49,783 bases of DNA from Bremia lactucae (GCF_004359215.1 NC_090610.1:2452240-2502022), one strand, 5' to 3'; shown: positions 10,805 to 20,114, counted from the first letter of the stretch. Numbers and translations: made by a program. The notes: generated by a model not told the origin, from the letters alone.

Positions 10805-11408
10805 TATTGAGAGTATTTGAAGGCGAAGTCTTTACATTTAGTTATTTCAGGATGTCGAGACTTGATCATTAAACGCCTTTCGTAACGGTAGCTCGTTGCA
10901 TAAATATTATTGTCTCCAAGAATATAATCAAGAATGGATAATATCATCTTTTTTAAGATAATATTATCGATAGGCCACTGCTATATGACACCCATTTGTA
11001 CCACCACCCCTGCGTGTCAATTCTATAGGACGCCAGAAAATACAAGCTAAGTGCTCTTTCCGAGCATGTTGGAGATGAAACTCCCACGCATGAACTCCAT
11101 TCCTGCGCTTATAATTGCAAGACTTTAATGCGCATGCGAAAGTTCTGTGCAATTTGTTGGCCTTCGTTTAAATGCTTGGTTTACGATTTGGGCGTCAGAC
11201 AATTTTAACCAGCTGCCAAGACTATTTCGCGATTGCGGATCTGAGGTAGAATTTTAAGGATTAAATATCAAGGGCGCAATATATTTTATGTGGGCTCCAT
11301 AAGTTATCAAAATTGACAGCGCTTACAGCCTTAAGTCGCCGTCGTGGATGATCTCCATAATAATAAGTACATGCAAAAAATGCACTACTTTAATGTCAAC
11401 CAATATGG
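10805..11408. other. intergenic, no gene recognised
   Basis: This stretch lies between the gypsy gag and the WRNIP1 stop codon. It contains the 3' untranslated region of WRNIP1. Short AT-rich frames on the minus strand (10947-10765, 11152-10964) resemble nothing I know. Confidence 0.4.
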
Positions 11409-13002
11409 TTATCCATCATATTCTTCTTTCTCAAAAAAGTTTGAGCCAAGCATTTCCATCGGTAAATACGATTGATCCTTCAGCTCATCTGCAGAATGGT
11501 CCGGGTTGTATTTGTAATCTTTGCCATAACCCAAATCGGTCATCAATTTCGTAGGCGCATTACGAAGATGGAGCGGCACGTCCGGCAGAGCGCCTTTATC
11601 CCACTCTTGAATCGATTTTTTAGCACGTTTGTACGCAGAATATATCTCAATGGATTTAGGCGCACGCGCCAGCATCGTTGCAACATGTGCGAGAACGACA
11701 TCACATTCTGGCATTCCAATAAAGTGAGCAGCTTGATACGACGAAATAGCCATCGGTAGTAGTTCAGGCGCTGCGAGCCCAACATCTTCACTTGCAATTC
11801 GAATGAGACGCCGAGCAATGTACAAGGGGTTCTCACCACCCTCCAACATTCGTGCCAACCAATAGAGTGTCGCATTTTCATCGCTGCCACGAACAGATTT
11901 GTGCAGTGCACTAATGCAATCGTAGTGCATGTCGGCGTTGCGGTCATAAGAAATTGTTTGTCGATGCTTGAAGCAGTGCTGAACGTGCGCAAAAGAAACT
12001 CGCACCAATCCTTTCTGTGTATCCACAGGGGCAGTTTGAAGGGCCATCTCTAAACAACTTAAAGCAACTCGCGCATCACCAGCACACTGCATAGCCAGGT
12101 ACTTATGCGCCTCATCATCGACTTCGATCGATGATTTTTCATCATTTTTACTGTGGCAATTTGCAGTGCTATATGGCACTGCGTTTAAGTTTCGGTTTGT
12201 CGTTAAGGATCGCATGCCTCCAAAATCAGCATCTTGCACAGCTCGTCGAAGGATTCTTTCGATGGATTCTGGGGTATGTTTATTAAGCGTAAACACACGA
12301 CAACGACTAAGCAAGGCATTGTTAACTTCGAATGATGGATTCTCAGTTGTGGCACCAATTAATGTAATCGTGCCATCTTCCACCGGCGGCAAGAAAATAT
12401 CCTGCTGACTTTTATTGAAGCGATGAATTTCATCCGTAAAGACAATGGTTCTTCGATGAAATAGCTTGCATTCAGCTCTGGCTCGATCAATCGCGTTCTT
12501 CAGGTCCCAGACTTTAGACGTCGCACCCGACAAGCTTATAAATTTGCATTTTGTCCGCTTAGAAATTACATGAGCTAATGTCGTTTTACCACATCCTGGG
12601 GGTCTGTAAGATAGAACAATGTAAAATAAGAGAAAACATTGATACTATCATTGAATCATATTACCCCCACAGGATCATATTGGGCACTCGGTCGATTTCA
12701 ATAAGCGAGGACAACAACCCTCCAGAGCCAAGAAGCTCCTCCTGACCCACCACATCATTTATACACCTAGGTCGCATCCTCTCCGCTAGTGGAGTAGCCG
12801 AAACGTCATCGAATGAGTGCTTGCGTCTCTTGACAGCAGGGGGCGATGTGGATGATGAGATTTCCGGTTGTGAAGACTTTATATTGGTAAACGGCAGCAA
12901 TATTTTGTTTTGTTCCTGCTTTGACAGACAAGATTCTACGTGTAAGAGAAGATTATCTAAGCGCACATGACGCGAGCAGATTGGACACTCGGGGGAGACC
13001 AT
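11409..13002 (-). CDS. WRNIP1: WRNIP1/MgsA-family AAA+ ATPase with UBZ finger (two exons)
   Basis: Exons 13002-12665 and 12603-11409 join to give 510 residues; the 61-nt intron (GTAATA...TTACAG) splits the codon of the first Gly of Walker A. A UBZ4-type ubiquitin-binding finger (C6-x2-C9, H21-x3-C25) is followed by PLAERMRPRCINDVVGQ, then Walker A GPPGCGKTT (113-121), Walker B with DEIH (170-173), sensor-1 GATTENPSF and the C-terminal MgsA/clamp-loader-like region with NAPTKLMTDLGYG. The family acts at stalled replication forks and recognises ubiquitinated proteins. The first in-frame ATG after the stop TAA at about 13045 is at 13002. Two E2F-like sites lie 53-84 bp upstream. Domain set and length are normal for eukaryotic WRNIP1. 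Confidence 0.94.
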
Positions 13003-13054
13003 CAGCCCGTTAATTATCTTCAAACGTGTTAAGCTTTTGACCAATTACATGCAG

Positions 13055-13086
13055 TGGCGGGAAAAGGAATTGCTAATTTCCCGCCA
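13055..13086 (-). promoter_or_regulatory. paired inverted E2F-like sites upstream of WRNIP1
   Basis: On the plus strand TGGCGGGAAAA (13055-13065) and TTTCCCGCCA (13077-13086) form an inverted pair 11 bp apart. Each contains the E2F/DP consensus core TTTSSCGC on one strand. They fill the 94-bp gap between the upstream kinase stop (13097) and the WRNIP1 ATG (13002), so they should belong to the WRNIP1 promoter. S-phase control would fit a replication-fork ATPase. Confidence 0.55.
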
Positions 13087-13096
13087 AGAAATCAAG

Positions 13097-15748
13097 CTAT
13101 TTTGTTAGTGTGTCGAACTCGTCCAGAAATTGTTGGTCTTGGGGTGACGTTAATTCTTCTATCTGCAACAAATTGGCAGTAAGAACATTATCTTCTGGTA
13201 TTGCACGGTACTTGCGAAGGAATCGATGACGAGCCGCTTTGCGTACGTTGGGTCGCTCTCCAAGCTTTCGACACGCACATTCTTCCGTCTCTTTAGTTTC
13301 GTTACTTGCAGCGTCAACAAAAGCGAAAGCACTGTTTTCTTGGGGCGATTCTGATGCCGCAATAGTGTCATAGGAGGAGCCCTTTGAATTCATGACCCAT
13401 GTTGACGTTGTCAAGAACGAAGGCGTCTGATCCGTCGGCTGATGCGAACGCTGTAAACTTTTAAACCACCCGGAAGTTTGCACAAGTTGCGATGGTAGTG
13501 GACCTCCCATTGTTGATCCTGGACGGCGCCTTGCAGTCGTACAGCCAGCGCCGCTTCTACGAGAGTGGCCTTCTAGGACGATAAATGGCTGGCAATGAGA
13601 TACATTATCCTCGTCGAAAAAATAAACATCGTCACTGCTTTTAAAAGGCAGCGAGTGCTTTTGATGATGCAAAAGACCAGTGTTCATAAGCATGTTGCCA
13701 AGACGAATCCCTTCGCCTACTGATCCTACAGCTTCAATATCTTGCATCTTTTGCGTCGCTAGCTCGCCGGAAAAGCTCTTGACGCTTCTACCCGATCCAG
13801 CATTCCTAAGCAACGTTGATTCGTGGTGTAATCCATCCCACATTTCTAATGCGAATGCTGAGCATACCTCTTCCTGAATGCATTCAAGAGCCGCGACGAC
13901 TTTTTGAGCGGTTGGGCGAACGGTTGCATCCCCATGCCACATGCTAGTGATAATTTCTGCAAGACCGACATGCAATTGACGGTCGAGCTCTGGGCGAGTG
14001 CCCGACATGACCAACTCAAGCACGCGCAAATGGTTGTCATTTGTACCAGGGTATTTTTCCGAGCCCGGTTTCAAGATGTCCCACATAGTGATTGCTAACG
14101 AGTAGACGTCGGCTGACTCTTCATAGGCAGCGACGCCTGCTCGTCCATTGATTATTTCTGGTGCCATATAGTCAACTGTCCCTTTGACTGTCATCTCCGG
14201 TGCACTTTTGCCTAAATTTGGCTTAAGTCTTAATTCTTCGTCGGCAGTGTCCGTTGGGATTCCTCCATTGCTGTGTAAATTGGTGTTTGCATTTGTCATC
14301 GAGTTTGGATACTCGTGGTAGTGCTCGGCATCTGGTGAAAGACTGCTCGAGACAGTAACAGGATGTAATACCGATGCTGCGGCACTCACGACGGCATTGA
14401 TCTTTGGATCATTGAGACCGCTAATCTCCCAGGGAATATCGGCTTTTGGCAGACTGCGAGACTCGCCAAAGTCAGTAAGCTTAACGTTGCCTTCGACATC
14501 TACCAGAAAGTTGCTTGGTTTGATATCACGGTGAACAAAAGCGGGAGAGAAGCTATGGAGATAAGCAACCGCTCGTGCGGCATCAATCATGTAGCCAATA
14601 TTGATCAAAAATTGCTGGCGTCGAGCGTGTTGGTGTTGTAGCGCCAAGGCTTGTGTCACCACATCAAGACTACCCACACATAGCTCTGACACTAAACAGA
14701 TCGTCGGGGGCGAAACGCACATACCGTAAAATTTAACGATATTTGGGTGGTTGAGCACTCCGCAAAGTGCTGCTTCGTGTGAGAATGCCGCCACAGTGTC
14801 TTCCGTCACGCTTGTAGGCGTATAAACTTTAATGGCAACTGGAGTCTTTGAATTCAATAGTCCGTTGTACACTACAGCTGTCGATCCGATGCCAATACGC
14901 TGCTTTATGTCAAGAAAGGAAAAATCAATAATGTACTTGCGGTGCATTTCAATAAGAACGTGAAGGCCTTGAGATGAAACACGCTCATGAATATTCCCTT
15001 TGCGAAACACGGCTTGCAAGCCGACTGCTCGCTGTCCAAGTCCACGCCAATGCTCTGTGTCGGCCTTAAGCAACCGGTAAAAGAAAATGGGGCAAAGTGA
15101 TCCCCACGCCAATTGAATATAAGTGAGCGCAAAAGCTGGGCGTATATACCCATAGATGAAAATGAAGCGGTAGGCAAGCTCAAGCAGTTGGTATACGATT
15201 CCAAAAGCACAGTATTCACGCAGTGTTCGTCTAGTCGCACGCGCTGGTGGACGAACAATAATATACATGTAGACTGAATAAAAGAGGAGGCGAACTGCCG
15301 CCATCATCCATTGATTTTTTAGAGTATAGGTGCTTTGGCCATAGATTGTTATGAGCCAGGCAAAAGGCAACGCGTAGCATGATAAGATGAGCGTGCTCAC
15401 AATCGATCGCATCAAAGCTGGCAACGAGACGCTTTTCTGTAGCATGAACACAACCACGAGCTCGACCACGAACTGACGTGCAGCGCTCATGGCTTCTACA
15501 AACATAACATCACCGCCTGGAACATAGAATCTTTTTGCTAATGCAATCGTGAAAAACAAAGCTTGTAGGTCTGTCGCGACGCACAAAGTCCACAACAATG
15601 GCTCAAATGCAGGTAACAACGTTTTTCGCGAGGCTTCGCTGTCACCTTTAAGCGCAACATAACGGTTGTAACGCATGTACGAAATTAGCGCCGCAGATAG
15701 CACCGACATTGATCCATAACTCACTACCAGGAGAATCGTAAGTATCAT
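13097..15748 (-). CDS. seven-pass membrane protein fused to a TKL protein kinase (GPCR-kinase bigram type)
   Basis: An 883-residue single open frame. Residues 2-24, 48-71, 88-104, 113-136, 149-165, 181-202 and 208-227 are hydrophobic and give about seven membrane passes. The kinase domain follows: Gly-rich loop IGIGSTAVVYNG (285-296), VAIK Lys307, HRDIKPSN (407-414), DFG (426-428), MAPEI (528-532) and DVYS (547-550), all catalytic residues present. About 90 residues rich in Ser/Asn/His are inserted between DFG and APE. A roughly 240-residue disordered C-terminal tail follows the kinase. Oomycetes are known for GPCR domains fused to intracellular catalytic domains, and this fits a receptor-like TKL kinase. 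The ligand is unknown. The frame stays open about 40 codons upstream of ATG 15748, so an extra 5' exon is possible. The gene overlaps no neighbour on its own strand. Confidence 0.85.
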   Translation of the reverse strand: MILTILLVVSYGSMSVLSAALISYMRYNRYVALKGDSEASRKTLLPAFEPLLWTLCVATDLQALFFTIALAKRFYVPGGDVMFVEAMSAARQFVVELVVVFMLQKSVSLPALMRSIVSTLILSCYALPFAWLITIYGQSTYTLKNQWMMAAVRLLFYSVYMYIIVRPPARATRRTLREYCAFGIVYQLLELAYRFIFIYGYIRPAFALTYIQLAWGSLCPIFFYRLLKADTEHWRGLGQRAVGLQAVFRKGNIHERVSSQGLHVLIEMHRKYIIDFSFLDIKQRIGIGSTAVVYNGLLNSKTPVAIKVYTPTSVTEDTVAAFSHEAALCGVLNHPNIVKFYGMCVSPPTICLVSELCVGSLDVVTQALALQHQHARRQQFLINIGYMIDAARAVAYLHSFSPAFVHRDIKPSNFLVDVEGNVKLTDFGESRSLPKADIPWEISGLNDPKINAVVSAAASVLHPVTVSSSLSPDAEHYHEYPNSMTNANTNLHSNGGIPTDTADEELRLKPNLGKSAPEMTVKGTVDYMAPEIINGRAGVAAYEESADVYSLAITMWDILKPGSEKYPGTNDNHLRVLELVMSGTRPELDRQLHVGLAEIITSMWHGDATVRPTAQKVVAALECIQEEVCSAFALEMWDGLHHESTLLRNAGSGRSVKSFSGELATQKMQDIEAVGSVGEGIRLGNMLMNTGLLHHQKHSLPFKSSDDVYFFDEDNVSHCQPFIVLEGHSRRSGAGCTTARRRPGSTMGGPLPSQLVQTSGWFKSLQRSHQPTDQTPSFLTTSTWVMNSKGSSYDTIAASESPQENSAFAFVDAASNETKETEECACRKLGERPNVRKAARHRFLRKYRAIPEDNVLTANLLQIEELTSPQDQQFLDEFDTLTK

Positions 15749-15792
15749 AAGGTGTCGTTGTTGATACGCAACCAGTTCCGCATCTTTAGCGA

Positions 15793-16212
15793 ATGGTAAA
15801 GCTGATGCAGAACTTTCGGACGTTGCTAGAGCTTCAAGTACGCGATAAAATGAGTGTCGAAGGTTTGGCTTCTATGGGTCTAAAGCAGCTATCATTGCGA
15901 TTGCTGTCATCTTCACTTGGAAAAATACAATGTGAAGTTACAGACATATACTTCAATTCCAAAGCATGGTCAGTTGTATAGAGCAAACATTTCGCCCATC
16001 GATTTTGCATCATGCGAGATGAATATCCCACTAACACAAGCCAGTTTAATTTCAGCGTGCTTGACAATTTCTACTACAAGCAGCAACCTTGTGCAGTTGG
16101 TCTGTGGTTTGTGCATCGCTTAGCTTCAAGTCTACGATCGCTTGACGAATTCTACTCGAATTTTGATGTTCCAGTACGCAGCTGGATGGTAATGTATGCA
16201 CCTCATCATTAG
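15793..16212 (+). pseudogene. unidentified ORF with one in-frame TAG
   Basis: A plus-strand frame begins at ATG 15793 and reads 62 codons to a TAG at 15979. It then continues in the same frame for 76 codons to TAG 16210. Reading through would give about 139 residues, ending RSWMVMYAPHH. No family is recognised. Either the stop is a real mutation in a decayed gene, or a short intron removes it (GT at 15967, AG at about 16040). It diverges from the kinase gene, whose own upstream exon could instead occupy this region on the other strand. Confidence 0.3.
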
Positions 16213-16299
16213 CACAACGGGTATTCGAAGAGTTTCGAAATTTTACAGGCCAAATGAACAGCAGAATTTTTTAGTGGGTAGAAGCCAAAAATGGATATT

Positions 16300-16558
16300 T
16301 GTAACGGGCTAAAGTTGCTCTAATGTTACACAGTCCGTTAAAAACACTTGGTGCACTTAAGGGGATGGTCACTTTACTTAATTAAAGTAATTAGACAACC
16401 ACTCGGTGTGTTCACATTTGTGACCACACCGAGTGGTGGTCTAATTACTTTAATACCAACCCTTGTGTATGTGATGCATATAGGTGCATTCACATTAGGA
16501 GGGATGACGCCTAGCGTCATCCGTTGACGCGAGGGATCTAGAAGGATACGCTAGATAC
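16300..16558 (+). repeat. LTR-like fragment of another gypsy family, with hairpin
   Basis: It begins TGTAACGGGCTAAAG with a nearby inverted copy GTCCGTTA, a pattern typical of oomycete gypsy LTR starts. It includes the long hairpin at 16381-16454 and the self-complementary segment GATGACGCCTAGCGTCATC at 16503-16521. It ends where copia-like coding sequence begins. Neither target duplication nor partner LTR is seen. Orientation is assigned from the TG start only. Confidence 0.5.
16381..16454. repeat. 30-bp inverted repeat (hairpin), 14-nt loop
   Basis: Arms 16381-16410 and 16425-16454 are complementary over 30 bp with one mismatch, around the core ACCACTCGGTGTG. The loop is 14 nt. It would form a very stable hairpin in RNA or single-stranded DNA. 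Confidence 0.9.
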
Positions 16559-16685
16559 AATCCCTAGAAACTTGCTCACCAAACCGAGGTCCTTCAGCTC
16601 TACCACTTTCATGTCGGCAAAGAATTCTCGACCTTGTTTGCATTACAAGCACGTCATTGCGTAGATCCCAACGAGATGAAAGTCT
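16559..16685 (-). pseudogene. Ty1/copia reverse transcriptase scrap
   Basis: The minus strand encodes FFADMKVVELKDLGLVSKFL preceded by LVGIYAM. This is the copia RT block after the YVDD palm, with the palm itself mutated and a stop codon within. It matches the order seen in the copia element at 44.41 kb (SIKDLGQVSKFL). It is about 42 codons long and bounded by two LTR pieces. Confidence 0.8.
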
Positions 16686-17170
16686 TGCCATCCGGGCACA
16701 CATCGGTTGGAGAACCGTTGTTGTGGTACCCTTATTTTATGGGTAAAATACCCTTTTATCTAATTTTAAAATAGTTAGTTACTTAAATCCCATTTATTAT
16801 GGGTAACAAATGTGGTCGCCGCCAGATATAAATCTGGCGGCCAAAATCTATTTTAATTAGCTAGGGTAAGGTTTTTAGATTTAAATAATTAAATAAAGAT
16901 CAGTCCCCCTTTTGATCTTTAAGCGTTAAGTGCCTTCCTAAGGCTTGCGCATTGATCTGTAAGAGATAGAAGCCTTTCTAAGGTATATCCTCTTGGGCAC
17001 TAGTTACCACTGGTTCTACGAACCCCTGATTCCCTTGAACAAGTATTCCTTAAGCTTTGATAGCTTGTACGACTCCTTGAGTTGTTAAACCCATTTGTTC
17101 AATAGAACTAAGTGACTCTCTGAGTCCTAAAGTCTTCCTCTGACTTTAGGAGCGAGGTAGCTCCGCTACA
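16686..17170 (-). repeat. solo LTR, gypsy family G1
   Basis: About 485 bp, in minus orientation. Read on its own strand it begins TGTAGCGGAGCTACC and ends in the family's 3' block with CCAACCGATGTGTGCCCG. No gag or pol flanks it on either side, so it is a solo LTR. I could not find a target-site duplication: the left flank is aagtct and the right flank is ctgttc. Confidence 0.85.
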
Positions 17171-18333
17171 CTGTTCCAGCTCGGTGTCGAGAAAGCAATA
17201 GATTTCTAGCACAGCGCATTGCCGTCGCTTGAAGCATCGCGGATTATATATGAAATCATAAATTAGCCCTCATCGATCAAGCGAAAAGCAATTTTTATGC
17301 AACACCGCTAGAACGCAAAGCCAATTCAAAGGTAGGCGTTCGTATTAAAGTGACGTTGTATCCACAGGAGCTTTAGCGAGCCGTGAAATTAGTAAAATTG
17401 TCGTTCTTAGGCTTAAGCCGTGCTTTGTTGCTCGTCTATTAGGTGACAATTATAAGTTTAAAAAGCGTATGTAGATGGCGGATGGTGATGCAATCACCTT
17501 TTCTAATGTGATGATATTGTCAGCCTAAATCTTGATTATCACAAGGGGATAATGCTGAGTTGCACATCGAAATTAATCATTTTAAGTGCAATAAATTTAC
17601 TACAAGATAATTTAATGGATTCCTAAACTCACCTTTGCTATTTCCAAACTCACCCCACCCATTTAAGCCAATGAATGTCATAATTAGAGCCGACCACATT
17701 TCATCACTTAAGCCAATCATTTTGGTCATTTTAGCCAATCATGAACAATTGACGATGAGCGATTGACGCAATTACTGTTGTATCAACATCGAATCTTCAC
17801 GAACGACATAGCAACCCGATATCTACCTTCAATCGTGTACCTGCTGTATAATGACCGCCCCGAAAATTCAAGGAAACGAAGTTATGAGTGATTTAATTGT
17901 CCTTTCCAACTCATTTTATAGCGTAAGAAGCAAAGAGCTTGGCAGCTGGAGATTTAAAATGGTGCGCACAACCACGACCTTGTGCCCCTTAGTGCATATT
18001 TTTCCGTACGCAGGCTTATGGATACTACAGTCAGGAGATGATTTTAACTTCAAAATGCTGCTGTCCCTTCCAAAGCAATTTTATTAATGCTTCAATTTTA
18101 TGGTTGCCTTACTGTGCTACAGCAGAAGGTGTCGATAACATCACGGAAGCATTGCAAAGGGAAGATCTTGCTGGGCGCGTACACGAAATCGTCGCCATTA
18201 TAATCCCTTTTTATGAGAGAACAATCCGTTTGTATTGTGGTGCAATTTCGGCGCCGGAAATTATAGACGTATTGTGTAACGGGCACATTTCACTTGTACG
18301 GATCAGTAATAGTTGACTTTACACTGATTACAG
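17171..18333. other. region without a recognised gene
   Basis: The sequence has mixed composition and no repeat shared with the rest of the window that I can see. Two overlapping plus-strand frames (17851-18087 and 18038-18316) exist. The second contains EALQREDLAGRVHEIVAII, which looks protein-like but matches no family I recognise. The motif taagccaat recurs around 17660-17740. Confidence 0.3.
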
Positions 18334-18522
18334 TGTAGGTGGGGCGCCTCGAAACTTCACGTACACAAGGATACAGAGGAAGGTATCTATGAAGTTAAGA
18401 GAACAATGCTGTAAGGGTCTAGACTAAGGCTTTAGAATAGAGAAAAGTTAAACTGTATCAATATATTTAGCTTCCTACGAAACGATCTTCTATCTACTAC
18501 TGACCCTTTTCTATTAATAACA
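18334..18522 (+). repeat. possible short LTR (189 bp) with PBS-like site
   Basis: It begins TGTAGGTGGGGCGCC and ends TTAATAACA, with TG...CA termini. TGGCGCC, a common primer-binding-site start, lies 9 nt further on at 18532. No second copy is present in the window, so this stays a suggestion. Confidence 0.3.
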
Positions 18523-18601
18523 AACTTTATATGGCGCCTCCTTGCGCACCGCACAATCGTGTCTTATAACGATTGGCGGGGTTGAGTTAAACTTAAATCA
18601 G

Positions 18602-18980
18602 CCGGTACCCTTGTACGAAAGCAGCGAAGGATAATAAGGATGAACGAATAGCGCAATAAATGACGCAACCTGCTAGATGAATATTCGCGGCGGGTGTTGG
18701 TACTTCGAAGATTCTAATATACGCATCGTGTTCTGTACGGTACTATGTACCTACATCATCTTGTGTGTGTTGTCAAGATGACATCGACATAATGTATGTA
18801 GCCAAGCCCCAACGAAAGGACAGCGTCGTATTCTCCAATGCAACAAGAGCATAGCGTAATGATCGTACAATCTTTATTTCGAATTGATGATGGCAAGCAT
18901 AATGCGAAAAGAGTAATTCTAGGACCCGCCAGTCAAAACTTAACCCGTAATGAAGCATTGATGCTCGAAAGTCAAGAACA
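18602..18980 (-). repeat. repeat B, copy 1 (tail of tRNA-Thr-like unit)
   Basis: About 380 bp nearly identical to 32409-32789, for example GCGGCGGGTGTTGGTACTTC and the segment around GATGACATCGACATAATGTA. On the minus strand it follows directly 3' of the tRNA-Thr-like sequence at 18981-19051. The pair therefore behaves as one unit of about 450 bp: a tRNA-like head plus an unrelated body, as in SINEs. Confidence 0.75.
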
Positions 18981-19051
18981 GCCTCCAGGCGCGATTGAAC
19001 CACCGACCTTTCGCTTACGAAGCGAGTGCTCTATCACTGACCTATAGGGAC
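18981..19051 (-). tRNA. tRNA-Thr(CGT)-like, probably pseudogene or SINE head
   Basis: The minus strand carries an A-box-like TAGGTCAGTGATAGAGC, an anticodon loop TTCGTAA (anticodon CGT, Thr) and a B-box GGTTCAATCGC. The acceptor stem GTCCCTA against TGGAGGC has a mismatch and wobbles. It is 71 nt, the same length as two further copies in the window. Confidence 0.5.
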
Positions 19052-19056
19052 AGGGT

Positions 19057-19270
19057 TACCACCCTGAAGCAGTGGTCAATTACCGACATGTCGACTTAAA
19101 GGTCACGGATTCAAACCCGACGCCAATCAAAGCAGCAAATGCAGTAGACTTTCCGATACCTCTGAGATCCCGGGTATCGTAAAGCACAGATAAGCTCCAG
19201 GGCTAGATAAAAACAGAATTAAAGACTGAAAGAAAATCCGATTGAAACGGATGAGTTGTAGAGTATTTTT
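19057..19270 (+). repeat. tRNA-derived repeat C, copy 1
   Basis: It shares with 27180-27397 a head containing CAGTGGT, ACCGACATGTCGACT and a B-box-like GGATTCAAACCC, then a body with GCAGACTTTCCGATACC-type sequence and AT-rich tail. The anticodon arm is collapsed into the palindrome CGACATGTCG, so it cannot be a working tRNA. A SINE is the best reading. Confidence 0.55.
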
Positions 19271-19510
19271 GCTAAAGCCGAGTAGGCATAGGTTGTGTGA
19301 ACGATAAATATACGACCGTCTTTCAACTGAGCTATAGGGGCATATAAAAAAAGTTTGCTAAATTACAAACAGAACATAGATATACGGTCTAGGGACAGCC
19401 ACAACACAGGGGAAATACTCTCCACAAGAGCTACCTCAGGTCGACGAATTCATCAGGAGCGATCGCAAACCCGATAATTTATAACTATTACTTTCTTTCA
19501 AGTCAGGGCG
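19271..19510. repeat. repeat D, copy 1
   Basis: About 240 bp nearly identical to 27641-27885. It includes a truncated tRNA-like 5' half on the minus strand (CCCCTATAGCTCAGTTGAAAG) and the tract ATATAAAAAAAGTTTG. In copy 1 it follows repeat C directly; in copy 2 a gypsy fragment separates them. Confidence 0.75.
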
Positions 19511-19580
19511 GGAAAATAGCTCAGTAGTAGAGCGCTGGATTCCGGACCCAGCGGTCGGGGGTAGGATACCCTCTCCCCTC
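19511..19580 (+). tRNA. tRNA-Arg(CCG)-like, probable pseudogene
   Basis: It has the A-box TAGCTCAGTAGTAGAGC, an anticodon loop TTCCGGA (anticodon CCG, Arg) and a T-arm with GGGGG/CCCTC pairing. The 5' acceptor GGGAAAA does not pair with the adjacent 3' sequence. A complementary TTTTCCC occurs only about 12 nt further on, as if a short insertion has displaced it. Confidence 0.4.
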
Positions 19581-19725
19581 AAGTCAAAAGTTTTCCCAGT
19601 ACTTCTATTACTTTTCCAGAGGAGAACTGTGCAAGATAAAGCATCAACGCCGTCGTCTCCTGAGCGAGTTTCCTCTCTGTGCGACCGTGCCACGAGACAA
19701 GTATTCGAATAACAGGCATGGAATG

Positions 19726-19829
19726 AAAAGTGCGATACCTCTCGATAGTGCGTATTATCCTTGCGCAGGGGCCATGCTAATCTTCTCTGTATCGTTCTAA
19801 TTCTTACGAATGACCACCGATGTGGTTCC
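19726..19829 (-). ncRNA. U6: U6 spliceosomal snRNA
   Basis: The minus strand contains the deeply conserved U6 core: GAACGATACAGAGAAGATTA followed by GCATGGCCCCTGCGCAAGGA. The ACAGAGA box, which pairs with the 5' splice site, is at 19790-19784. A 5' hairpin (ACCACATCGGTGGT) precedes it, and a TTTT tract at 19729-19726 ends it as for Pol III. U6 forms the catalytic centre of the spliceosome with U2. A TATA box lies at the right distance upstream, so the gene looks functional. Confidence 0.92.
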
Positions 19830-19850
19830 TTCCCTAAATCCATTTTCCGC

Positions 19851-19860
19851 CTATATATAT
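19851..19860 (-). promoter_or_regulatory. TATA box of the U6 gene
   Basis: ATATATATAG on the minus strand lies about 23-32 bp upstream of the predicted U6 5' end (about 19828). This is the usual Pol III type-3 TATA position. Confidence 0.7.
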
Positions 19861-20020
19861 GATTCTTAGACGACTCATCCAGAACTACTTTTTTAGGATA
19901 ATCGTACCCCAGGCAGCATTCCAGCTGTATACCCACGCGAAGGCACGCTCCTTTCATTCCTAACAGACCTGCCGAGCGAACGTTAAGGACTTTATAATGC
20001 GGCATGACACAACGGAAAAC

Positions 20021-20100
20021 GACAGCCGTGAGATTCGAGCCCACGTGGGTGGCCCCATTAGCCAAGCAGGCAAACGTCTTTACCACTCGGCCAAGCTGTC
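20021..20100 (-). tRNA. tRNA-Ser(GCT)
   Basis: 80 nt with a long variable arm, as expected for class II tRNA. The acceptor GACAGCT pairs with GGCTGTC over all seven positions (one wobble). The A-box region is TGGCCGAGTGGTAAAGAC, the anticodon loop CTGCTTG (GCT, Ser) and the T-arm GTGGG/CTCAC. TTTT follows directly 3' (GTTTTCC). One mismatch in the anticodon stem and a C at position 54 are unusual. Confidence 0.75.
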
Positions 20101-20114
20101 ACTTTGAAGGACGG

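Noticed and set aside
18334..18540. Complete LTR retrotransposon starting with a 189-bp LTR
   Set aside because: No second LTR and no gag or pol follows; kept only as a low-confidence LTR-like repeat.
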